NCBI GenBank assembly: GCA_027449865.1
Contig: DAIDKV010000271.1
Span: forward strand, 1 to 48,080
Direction of reading: 5' to 3'
From: Planctomycetales bacterium
GTDB lineage: Bacteria > Planctomycetota > Planctomycetia > Isosphaerales > Isosphaeraceae
DNA: 48,080 bases
Below are positions 36,199-43,102 of this stretch, one piece after another. Made by a program: the position numbers and the translations under genes. How positions within the stretch are numbered: the stretch's first letter is position 1; each line of letters starts with the position of its first letter. Under the pieces are notes generated by a model that was not told the DNA's origin, ran no database searches, and was given only the letters and a program-made list of their open reading frames with translations.

Positions 36199-37296
36199 TC
36201 AGCGATTCTCGATGGCCTTGATCCTATCGCGGGCCGTCTTCGCGGCGGGGGTTTCGCCGAATTCCTTGACGATCCGTTTGTAGCCGGCGAGGGCGGCCTG
36301 GACCTTTCCTGACTTCTCCAGGTTCTGGTTGATCCGGAGCAGGCTCGCCGCCCGGGAGGCCGCGGCCGAGGTCTTCGGCGGAGCCGGTGATTCGTCGTCT
36401 TTCGAATCGTCCTTCGAACGGGCCGGGGTGGTTGGGGAAGGCTTCGCGGCCTTCTTCTTCGGCATCTCGGAGACGTCGCCGGCGAAGGCGTCCTCGAACC
36501 GGCTGACGGCCGAGGTGGGCGGCGGTGCCTTCTTCGAGCCGGCGGCCTGGGTCATCAGGCTGGCCTTCTTGATGTATTTTTCCGGATTCTCGTTGAACTC
36601 GTCGCGGCAGCCCGAGCAACAGATGGGGAAGGTCCGGCCCTGGTAGGCGATGGTCATCGTCGCGGAGCCGCCGGTGACGATGCACTTCGGCTGCTCGGAC
36701 GACGAGGAGCCGCCGGCCAGGGATTCGCCTTCCTTGGTGAGGCCGACCTCGGTCATCGGGTGGAAGCGGACCGCCTCGGCGGTCTTGCGCTCGATCGACA
36801 TCGTGTATCGAATGAAGTTGCTGTTGGGGCGGAGGGAGATGCGGAGGGTCTCCCCCTCGCGGTTGGCCTTGCCGGCGTCAACCTGGTCGAGGACCAACCT
36901 CTTACCGGTCGAGTCGAGCGTTCCTTCGAAGGCGATGGGAGCGCGAGCGGGTGGGGCGGTCTTGCCGTCGAGGCGGTAGACCTTGCGTGTGGGATCGAAC
37001 GTCAGCTTGCCCTCGGCGAGGACCTTGCCGCCGGTGATCGCGAGAGACATCCCGGTCGGCTTTCCCTTGAGGAAGGTCCAGGCCCAGGCGTGCGACTCGG
37101 GCCAGCCCCGAAAGCTCTGCGCCGAGTCTTTTGGCATGGCCTGTCCCTTCCACTTGCCCAGGAGGTATTCCAGAGGTGCGAAGGGCCTGGGAATCTCACG
37201 GCCGGGTGACTCGTCGGCCCGGGCGCCCGGGACCGGGGCACCGAAGACGATGGTCAGGAGTCCCGAGACGACAAGCGTCCGCGCGTTCCGGCTCAT
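36199..37296 (-). CDS. Exported protein with YHS/TRASH-like metal domain and C-terminal repeat region
   Basis: 365 residues with a signal peptide (ARTLVVSGLLTIVFGAPVPGARA). Residues 40-190 form a lipocalin-like or DUF-type domain (APLEYLLGKWKGQ ... GTLDSTGKRLVLDQVDAG). Residues 203-245 are a YHS/TRASH-like segment: C205 in PKCIVTGG, then FPICCSGCRDEFNENPEKYI with C226, C227 and C230, which could bind copper or another metal. A Lys/Pro/Ser-rich linker and a TPR-like helix pair (LLRINQNLEKSGKVQAALAGYKRIVKEFGETPAA, quoted as the region 320-355) end the protein. It is 25 bases downstream of the Cu-monooxygenase gene, supporting a copper or redox connection. Confidence 0.7.
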   Translation of the reverse strand: MSRNARTLVVSGLLTIVFGAPVPGARADESPGREIPRPFAPLEYLLGKWKGQAMPKDSAQSFRGWPESHAWAWTFLKGKPTGMSLAITGGKVLAEGKLTFDPTRKVYRLDGKTAPPARAPIAFEGTLDSTGKRLVLDQVDAGKANREGETLRISLRPNSNFIRYTMSIERKTAEAVRFHPMTEVGLTKEGESLAGGSSSSEQPKCIVTGGSATMTIAYQGRTFPICCSGCRDEFNENPEKYIKKASLMTQAAGSKKAPPPTSAVSRFEDAFAGDVSEMPKKKAAKPSPTTPARSKDDSKDDESPAPPKTSAAASRAASLLRINQNLEKSGKVQAALAGYKRIVKEFGETPAAKTARDRIKAIENR

Positions 37297-37321
37297 GACG
37301 GTCCTTTCTTCGCTAGGATTT

Positions 37322-38446
37322 TCAACGGGCCTCGTTTTTTGCGGCTTTCGACTCAGCGGGCCGGCTCGCGACCGACCTTTTCAGGAGCGCCTGAACAGCC
37401 GACTGGCGGAGCCGGATCGCGGCTGGGCGGAAATCGGGCTTCGCGATCGGAGGTGGCGAGCCAGCCGGCACGTCCACGTCCACGTAGCCGATCATCATCT
37501 CTTCCCAGGTTTGTTCGCCCCACCGGACCAGCTTCGAGGGGTCGGGGTTGTACGGGTTGTTCGACGAGTTGTCGAAGTGCGCGAGGCACTCGATCTGGGA
37601 GCCCTTCGGCAGGTCGATCGCCTTCTGGAGAACGTAGTACGTTTGCCAGCCGAAGTCATACGCCGGGACCGAGAGGACAACGCGAGGCGCCCCGTCGGGT
37701 GGGACGATCGTGTACCGGAAGTCCTTGCCCCGGAGATGCATGTGCGGCATGAAGCTCAGCAGCCGGGCGTCGGCGCTCAGGACGGCCGTCGACGAGACCG
37801 CCACGTTGTCGCGCTGGGGCGGCAGGATCAGGTCGGGGTTGGCGATCGCGATGGTGTAGGCCTGCCGCTTCGGCGGCTCCTTGGCGAAGACGAAACCGAC
37901 CTTCGATCGGTCGACCTTCATCCGACCGTTTGGGGTGTAATGCAACTGGAAGATCAGGTCGGTCCCGGCCGGGATTTTCTTGGCGGTGCCCGGGGGCAGG
38001 ACCGTTGGCATCTCGCCGGGTGCGTACCCGCAGAAGTGCTCGCCTGGCCCACGCCTCGGCGTCTCCGACCGGTCCATCAGGTAGACGACGATGTGGTGCA
38101 CAACCGAGGGATCGCCCGGTACGGCCTCGGCCGCCTGGATCCATCGGTCTTCCTGGAAGTTCGTCGGGACGCGGAAGTGGACGTAGGCGACGGTTCCCTG
38201 CGCAGGGACGTAATAGGGTTCGGGGATCTCGAAGACGACATCGGGCTTGCCGATCGACCAGCCTTCCTGGAAGGTCTTCGCGGGCGGCAGGTCCTTGACC
38301 TCGCCGAGCGGGGCGCCCTGCTCGACCCAGGCGAGGAGACGGGCGCGTTCGTCGGCGGTGAGGCTCCGGTCGTTGGCGAAGTGACCGTAGCGAGGGTCGG
38401 CGTGCCAGGGGGGCATCCGCCGCTGCTCGACGACCTCCTCGATCAT
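37322..38446 (-). CDS. Copper type II monooxygenase-like domain, 3' part of an amber-split redoxin/cytochrome c/Cu protein
   Basis: From ATG 38446 this frame gives 374 residues. Copper ligands of the monooxygenase fold are visible: VVHHIVVYLMD, FQLHYTPNG and FMPHMHLRGKDF. The same open frame continues upstream without stop to 38593 and encodes a cytochrome c motif C-Q-S-C-H at 38510-38524 with ARILQDRC before it and HRPGRVAPFSLLSYDDARK after it. In that extension no ATG, GTG or TTG occurs in frame, so translation from 38446 would lose the heme site. In related planctomycetes redoxin, heme and copper domains are one protein. I infer that this is the 3' part of one gene interrupted by TAG at 38594-38596. 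Confidence 0.75.
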   Translation of the reverse strand: MIEEVVEQRRMPPWHADPRYGHFANDRSLTADERARLLAWVEQGAPLGEVKDLPPAKTFQEGWSIGKPDVVFEIPEPYYVPAQGTVAYVHFRVPTNFQEDRWIQAAEAVPGDPSVVHHIVVYLMDRSETPRRGPGEHFCGYAPGEMPTVLPPGTAKKIPAGTDLIFQLHYTPNGRMKVDRSKVGFVFAKEPPKRQAYTIAIANPDLILPPQRDNVAVSSTAVLSADARLLSFMPHMHLRGKDFRYTIVPPDGAPRVVLSVPAYDFGWQTYYVLQKAIDLPKGSQIECLAHFDNSSNNPYNPDPSKLVRWGEQTWEEMMIGYVDVDVPAGSPPPIAKPDFRPAAIRLRQSAVQALLKRSVASRPAESKAAKNEAR

Positions 38447-38593
38447 CGCCGCGTGCTTCCGGGCGTCGTCGTAACTGAGGAGCGAGAACGGCGCGACCCG
38501 GCCGGGTCGGTGACACGACTGACAGCGGTCCTGGAGGATTCGGGCGACATCCGAGGCGAAGGTGACGGCTCCCGGCTTCGTCCTGGCCTCACC

Positions 38594-38596
38594 CTA
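38594..38596 (-). other. In-frame TAG separating redoxin from cytochrome c / Cu-monooxygenase domains
   Basis: The redoxin frame (start 39337) and the monooxygenase frame (stop at 37322) are the same reading frame; 39337 to 37322 is 672 codons broken only by this TAG. It falls in a Pro/Ala-rich linker (ELARALGSKH before, GEARTKPGAV after). It could be a nonsense mutation, a base-calling error or a read-through site. Confidence 0.8.
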
Positions 38597-39337
38597 ATGC
38601 TTCGAACCAAGGGCCCGCGCCAGTTCGGCCGACGGGGCCCGGACTCTCGGAGCGCCGGCGGAAGGAGCGGGCTTCGGGTCGACTCGATCGAGGAGGCAGC
38701 CGGCGACCGCCGTGGAGGTAACCGCGATCGGCTGATCCTTCAGGAGGGCGTTCAGGGCCTCTTTCAGGTAGTTGTGCGAAGGTTTGTCCTTGGCCTTTCC
38801 CTGGATGTACTGGTCGTCGATCGCGCCTCGATAGCGAATCCGGGCGATCCCGTCGAGCACGAGTGTCTCACAGGTCCGCTCGGCCAGAACGGTGTCGCTC
38901 ACCCGGTTCTCGACGTCCTTGAGCACGGGGAAATCGATCCCGTTCTCCTTCGCGTGCCGGGCGACCGAGGCCCGGTCCTCGTGGGCGTTGGAGTTGATCC
39001 CGAGGAAGACGACGCCCTTCGTCCGGTATTCGTGGTTCAGTTCAACGAGCCGGGGGACATAGAGGTTGCCGACGGGGCAGTCGGTCCCGAGGAAGACCAG
39101 GACGATCGCCCGCTTGCCGGCGAAGTCGTAGAGCGAGACCTTGCGGCCGGACGTGGCGTCGTCGAGAGTGAAGTTCGCGAGGCGCTGCATCAGGCCCCGG
39201 TCGAGTGGTAGCTTCGACGGGCCCTCGACCGGCCCGGCCCATCCGGTTGATCCCGACGTCGGGATCGCGACCAGTGCGGCCAGCGCGATCGCACGGACTC
39301 CGTCCCCGACCCGCCCGCGCACAATTCGATCGAACAT
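38594..39337 (-). CDS. Exported redoxin (AhpC/TSA-like) domain protein
   Basis: 247 residues. A signal-like segment (GVRAIALAALVAIPTSGSTGWA) leads into a thioredoxin-fold domain: FTLDDATSGRKVSLYDFAGK, RAIVLVFLGTDCPVGNLYVP with a single Cys at the redoxin position, GVVFLGINSNAHEDRASV, and RIRYRGAIDDQY near the cis-Pro region. A following segment GCLLDRVDPKPAPSAG is the linker seen before the heme domain in fused homologues. It ends at the TAG at 38594. The Cys lacks a resolving CxxC partner, so it is peroxiredoxin- or SCO-like rather than thioredoxin-like. First gene of the minus-strand copper/redox cluster. Confidence 0.83.
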   Translation of the reverse strand: MFDRIVRGRVGDGVRAIALAALVAIPTSGSTGWAGPVEGPSKLPLDRGLMQRLANFTLDDATSGRKVSLYDFAGKRAIVLVFLGTDCPVGNLYVPRLVELNHEYRTKGVVFLGINSNAHEDRASVARHAKENGIDFPVLKDVENRVSDTVLAERTCETLVLDGIARIRYRGAIDDQYIQGKAKDKPSHNYLKEALNALLKDQPIAVTSTAVAGCLLDRVDPKPAPSAGAPRVRAPSAELARALGSKH

Positions 39338-39794
39338 CGCAACTCCCTGGGAGTGGCCCGTACCCGTTTTGCCGGCCCCTCGACGGTCGCGTCCCCCTCG
39401 TCGCGGCCGGCCCGATCCATGGAGGCCCGTCGGGCCCCCGAATTCATTCCCATCGTAGATCCGGGCCGCCCGATCCTCAAGACGAACGGATCGGATGGGC
39501 CGTTCCCGCGGGTCGCGACCATTGGGATGGTCCTGGCGATCGCCCCGGCCCGAGCTGGGTTCGTTCGTCGCGATCGAGATCGCGGGATCGGACCCGGAAA
39601 TCGGCCCGATACGATGATGGGTTGCTCTCGGTCGTGGGCGGATTCATCGTCTCGGGTCCCGGCCGCTTGTTTTTGGGGACATTATCCTCCACCATGGAGT
39701 GTGGCGCAATTTTTCACAAAAGCAAATGTCGCCCGCTTTTTCGCGACGCGGTCTTTCGCGGCGCGGGTGCGTCGGACTTCGTGGAGGGATCAAC
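39338..39794. other. Divergent intergenic region, no supported gene
   Basis: These 457 bases separate the redoxin gene (minus) from a small membrane protein gene (plus). Open frames exist on both strands but have no ribosome binding site or recognisable sequence. A weak hairpin CCGATCC (39470-39476) with GGATCGG (39488-39494) and many gatcg words are present. No promoter pair is clear. Confidence 0.5.
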
Positions 39795-40076
39795 GTGACT
39801 GTATATCGAGGTTTCACAATCATCGTGGCGAGTGGGATCGGCTTCTCGATCGGGGGCGGGCTGATCGGCTTCCTGCTCGCGCTCGTGGTGCCTTCTTACT
39901 ATCGGACTGTCTTCCGCGACGGTCATATGCCCGTCTTCAAGCCGGTTGAGGTGGGAATCGGGCTGGGGGTCTCGCAGGGTTTCATCGCGGGGCTGATCGT
40001 CGGTTCGGTCGTCGTCCTGGCGGTCGCACTGGCCGGATCGCAACTTCCCCGGAAGGAGCCGGTCGACCTGATCTAA
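39795..40076 (+). CDS. Small two-helix membrane protein, function unknown
   Basis: 93 residues from GTG 39795, preceded by GGAGGGA at a good distance; an in-frame ATG at 39699 has no such site. Two membrane helices: FTIIVASGIGFSIGGGLIGFLLALVV and VSQGFIAGLIVGSVVVLAVALA, both glycine-rich, with a short loop YYRTVFRDGHMPVFKPVEVG between them. Glycine-rich helices of this kind pack closely, which suggests an oligomer. I do not recognise the family. Two further membrane protein genes follow on the same strand, starting 97 bases downstream. Confidence 0.65.
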   Translation: MTVYRGFTIIVASGIGFSIGGGLIGFLLALVVPSYYRTVFRDGHMPVFKPVEVGIGLGVSQGFIAGLIVGSVVVLAVALAGSQLPRKEPVDLI

Positions 40077-40173
40077 TCCTGGTTCCATACTCCCACTCAC
40101 CCCTTGACGCTGCTTTCTTTGTGTTGCAAAGTAAGTGAATTGCTGATTCCAGACGTCCGAGGAGGGGCGCATC

Positions 40174-40971
40174 ATGTCGGTGAGTGAGGGCGGATGGAAA
40201 GGGGAACGGCGGGGGTTGCTGGGGTGGTTCGGCGAGCTTGACCGGCTGCTGACCGGTGAGTACACGGGGGTTTCCCTTCTTCGGGAGCGGGGGCTCGGAA
40301 TCTCGCCCTGGCGGTTGTCGGCCTGCATTGTGATCCTGGGGATGAGCTACGGGATCTGCATGGGGCTGTTCTCGGTGTTCGGAGAGAAGGGGCCGGGCGC
40401 GATGCAGGTGGTCGCCAGCATGGTGAAGGTGCCGCTGGTGTTTTACCTGACGCTGATCGTGACCTTGCCCTCGCTTTATGTTTTCAATGCATTGGTGGGG
40501 TCGCGGATTTCGTTTGTCGGGGTGGTTCGGTTGCTGGTCGCCTCGCTGGGGGTGAATGTGACGGTGCTGGCCTCGCTTGGGCCGATCGTGGCGTTTTTCT
40601 CCGTCTGCACGACGAGCTACCCGTTCATGAAACTATTGAACGTGGCCGTCTTTGCGGTGGCGGGGGCGTTTGGGCTGCGGTTTCTGTTCCAGACCCTGCA
40701 CCGGATGAACCTGGCGGCCGGACCCTGGCCCACGGCTGAGGCTGGCGACGAGGCCGGGCCGTTGCAGCCGGTTCCGGATCGGTCGGTGGCGAGCCATGTT
40801 CGGCTGGTCTTCCGGCTCTGGATGATCGTCTTCGGACTCGTCGGTGCCCAGATGGGGTGGATACTCCGTCCGTTCATCGGTGATCCCAGCCTGCCGTTCG
40901 CCTGGTTCCGGCATCGCGAGTCGAATTTCTTCCTGGCGGTGCTCCAGGCGCTTCAAAACCTGTTTTCCTGA
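40174..40971 (+). CDS. Polytopic membrane protein, paralogue of the next gene
   Basis: 265 residues with about six membrane helices, unrecognised. Notable segments are SMVKVPLVFYLTLIVTLPSL, a loop YVFNALVGSRISFVG, and GAQMGWILRPFIGDPSLPFA near the C-terminus. The next gene repeats these (SAVKVPILIMLTFAMSVPSF, YVVNTLLGL, GIQMGWVLRPFVGSP), so the two are tandem duplicates. AGGAGG lies about 10 bases before ATG 40174; upstream, TTGACG at 40104-40109 could be a -35 but no good -10 follows. Function unknown; conservation of the QMGW-LRPF segment suggests a functional site. Confidence 0.7.
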   Translation: MSVSEGGWKGERRGLLGWFGELDRLLTGEYTGVSLLRERGLGISPWRLSACIVILGMSYGICMGLFSVFGEKGPGAMQVVASMVKVPLVFYLTLIVTLPSLYVFNALVGSRISFVGVVRLLVASLGVNVTVLASLGPIVAFFSVCTTSYPFMKLLNVAVFAVAGAFGLRFLFQTLHRMNLAAGPWPTAEAGDEAGPLQPVPDRSVASHVRLVFRLWMIVFGLVGAQMGWILRPFIGDPSLPFAWFRHRESNFFLAVLQALQNLFS

Positions 40972-40992
40972 GAGGCCCCGGAGGCCAGGCCG

Positions 40993-41682
40993 ATGGCAAT
41001 GCCGGTCGAGCTGTTCCGGCGCACGGATGCTCTGCTCCGGGGCGAGGCGGAGGCGGTCGAGAGCGGGCGGGCCTCGTCGATGGCGGCGCTCGCGCTGATG
41101 ATCGCCGGGTTTGGAATGTGGTACGGCGGCGTGATGGGAACCTTCGGCGGCCTGGCCGGCGATCGACCCTGGCAGCTCCTCTACTCGGCGGTGAAGGTCC
41201 CCATCCTGATCATGCTGACGTTCGCGATGAGCGTCCCAAGCTTCTACGTGGTCAACACTCTCCTGGGGCTCCGCAACGATTTCCCCCGGGTCCTCCGCGC
41301 CCTGCTGACGACCCAGGCGGGGCTGACCGTCATCCTCGCCTCGCTCTCACCGCTGACCGCATTCTGGTACGCCTCGGGCCCACCCTATCAGGTGGCGATC
41401 CTGTTTAACGGAGCGATGTTCGCGGTGGCGAGCCTGGGCGCCCAGGCCATCCTCCGACGCGAGTACGGTCCGCTCATTCGAAAAGATGGGACGCACCGAT
41501 GGATGCTTGTTGTCTGGGTGGTCCTTTACATTTTCGTCGGGATCCAGATGGGATGGGTGCTCCGGCCGTTTGTGGGTTCTCCGATCCGTCCTGTGCAGTT
41601 CTTCCGCGAGGATAGCTGGAGTAATGCGTACGAATTTGTGCTGCGGCTGACTTGGGATGTGGTGATGGGGCGGGGTAGTTGA
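40993..41682 (+). CDS. Polytopic membrane protein, paralogue of the previous gene
   Basis: 229 residues with about six membrane helices, beginning 21 bases after the stop of its paralogue, so the pair is co-transcribed. It lacks the N-terminal 35 residues of the first copy. Shared blocks are KVPILIMLTFAMSVPSFYVV and GIQMGWVLRPFVGSP; in both copies an aromatic and acidic segment follows near the C-terminus (FFREDSWSNAYEFVLRL here). The pair may form a hetero-oligomer. I do not recognise the family. Confidence 0.7.
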   Translation: MAMPVELFRRTDALLRGEAEAVESGRASSMAALALMIAGFGMWYGGVMGTFGGLAGDRPWQLLYSAVKVPILIMLTFAMSVPSFYVVNTLLGLRNDFPRVLRALLTTQAGLTVILASLSPLTAFWYASGPPYQVAILFNGAMFAVASLGAQAILRREYGPLIRKDGTHRWMLVVWVVLYIFVGIQMGWVLRPFVGSPIRPVQFFREDSWSNAYEFVLRLTWDVVMGRGS

Positions 41683-41808
41683 GCGAGCAATCCTCTGGCG
41701 GAGGGCGGCCGGCGGGGATAAGCTGTGAGATGAAGTGATCGAGCGGACCGGATGGGTTGTCGCTTCGATCGATATCGACGGAACAAGACAAAAAAGGCGG
41801 GGTCCACC

Positions 41809-42165
41809 ATGCGCCATGCGGCAGTGATCCTGCCGGACCTGGGGACTGGCCCGGACGTCCCGATTGTCGTCAGCTACTGGTTCGCGTCGCCTGGTGAGGA
41901 GGTCTGGGAGGGGGAGCGGCTGGTGGAGGTACTGGCCGGCCCCGCGACCTTCGATGTTCCTGCGCCCGTCACGGGGCGGCTGGTACGGATTCACGGGCGG
42001 GAGGACGACCGGGTTGAGCCTGGGTCGGTCCTGGGTCTGGTCGCGCCGGCCGTGGATGAGGCGGACGATCGGGCGGGCGGGTCTGGGGGCGGACAGTCGG
42101 GTCCGGACGGTCGAGGTCGCGAGGGCGGTGGTGGGTCTTCGCGTCGGCGTCGTCCCAGGTCATGA
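41809..42165 (+). CDS. Lipoyl/biotinyl-like domain protein without the modified lysine
   Basis: 118 residues from ATG 41809, preceded by AAGGCGGGG. Residues 5-65 match the lipoyl/biotinyl swinging-arm fold: HAAVILPDLGTGPDVPIVVS, then ASPGEEVWEGERLVEVLAGP, then ATFDVPAPVTGRLVRIHGRE. In true members the hairpin is (T)DKA with a lysine that carries lipoate or biotin; here the place is AGPA, with Pro 45 (codon ccc at 41941-41943). The C-terminal 45 residues are Gly/Arg/Ser-rich and probably disordered. The stop overlaps the Nudix gene (ATGA), so the two are coupled. It may be a structural or regulatory version of the fold. Confidence 0.72.
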   Translation: MRHAAVILPDLGTGPDVPIVVSYWFASPGEEVWEGERLVEVLAGPATFDVPAPVTGRLVRIHGREDDRVEPGSVLGLVAPAVDEADDRAGGSGGGQSGPDGRGREGGGGSSRRRRPRS

Positions 42166-42647
42166 CCACGTTTCACGAGCGATCCGCCGGTGTGATCCCG
42201 TTCCGATGGACGGATGGCCGGTCACCGGTCTATCTGGTCCTCCACTCGGCGACGGTCCGCAACCCGCGGGCGAAGTGGGAGTTCCCCAAGGGGGGTGTTG
42301 AGCCGGGCGAGTCGCCCCGGCAGGCGGCGGCGCGCGAATTTCGCGAGGAGACCTCGCTGGTCGCCTGGAGGTTCCGCGAGGGATTCGAGCGAACGCTCAC
42401 CTACACGTACATCCGCCGCGGGCGGAAGATCGTCAAGACGGTGACCTATTTCCTCGTCGAGGTGGTCGACGATTCCTCGCTGGCCCGGTCGATGGAGCAT
42501 GTCGAGGATCTGGCCGGGCACTGGCACCACTGGGGGACGTTCGAGCAGATCAGCGCCTTGCTGTATCACAGCAAGATCCGCCAGGTCTTCGCCGAGGCCG
42601 ACGCCTGGCTCCGCTCCGAGGCCGCCGATCGGGAAGCGGGGGGCTGA
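42162..42647 (+). CDS. Nudix hydrolase (Ap4A hydrolase-like)
   Basis: 161 residues. The Nudix box is GGVEPGESPRQAAAREFREE followed by TSL: G-x5-E-x7-R-E-x2-E-E with the usual late glycine replaced by serine; all metal-binding acids are present. The early SAGVIPFR and the KWEFPKGGVE lead-in are like those of bis(5'-nucleosyl)-tetraphosphatases. Such enzymes hydrolyse nucleoside diphosphate-linked compounds in the cytoplasm. ATG 42162 overlaps the stop of the lipoyl-like gene by four bases. No other neighbour suggests the substrate. Confidence 0.88.
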   Translation: MTTFHERSAGVIPFRWTDGRSPVYLVLHSATVRNPRAKWEFPKGGVEPGESPRQAAAREFREETSLVAWRFREGFERTLTYTYIRRGRKIVKTVTYFLVEVVDDSSLARSMEHVEDLAGHWHHWGTFEQISALLYHSKIRQVFAEADAWLRSEAADREAGG

Positions 42648-43102
42648 TCGGTTCGATCGGGTCTCGGCCGTCGGCGCTGGTGAGTGGAATCCGAATGGGT
42701 CTTCCGGGGTTGCGGGATCGCGACGACTCGGGTAGAAGGTCCGCCCAGCAGGTCATGTCTTTTGGAAGACGGCGGCGCGCGGGCCTCGCCGGTGCCGGGC
42801 CAGGGATGGCCTCGGTCTCGGCGGCTTCGGGATCGATGCTCGCGTCGGCCGCGGGGAAAATCCGGTCGGATTTCGGAAGGGATGGAAAGGGCGCTGGCGT
42901 CGCGCCCCCGAACCCCGCGAGAGAGTGGCTCGACCGCCGGAGGGCGGCGGGTCGGATCGGGGTCGGCGGACGCCGCGAGACGATGGGCCCCCGCGCCGCT
43001 GGACGGCTTGCCGTCGCGTCGCCGGGCATGGCGGCCGCGCGGGGCGGGTTAGGATGACGCCCGCGCGGCTCCCGATTGCTGTCGGTCAGGAAACGATCGC
43101 TC
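42648..43102. other. Very GC-rich intergenic region upstream of bamA, no supported gene
   Basis: These 455 bases have open frames on both strands because of their GC content, with Arg/Gly/Ala/Pro-rich products that look non-biological and no ribosome binding sites. The region should contain the bamA promoter; I see no clear promoter pair. Confidence 0.5.

Noticed and set aside
36983-39211. Plus-strand open frame of 742 codons
   Set aside because: It is antisense to the YHS, copper-monooxygenase and redoxin genes. Its Arg/Asp/Val-rich composition is typical of a mirror frame in GC-rich DNA.
40104-40132. Promoter with TTGACG before the tandem membrane protein genes
   Set aside because: No acceptable -10 element occurs 16-18 bases downstream, so it was not listed as a feature.
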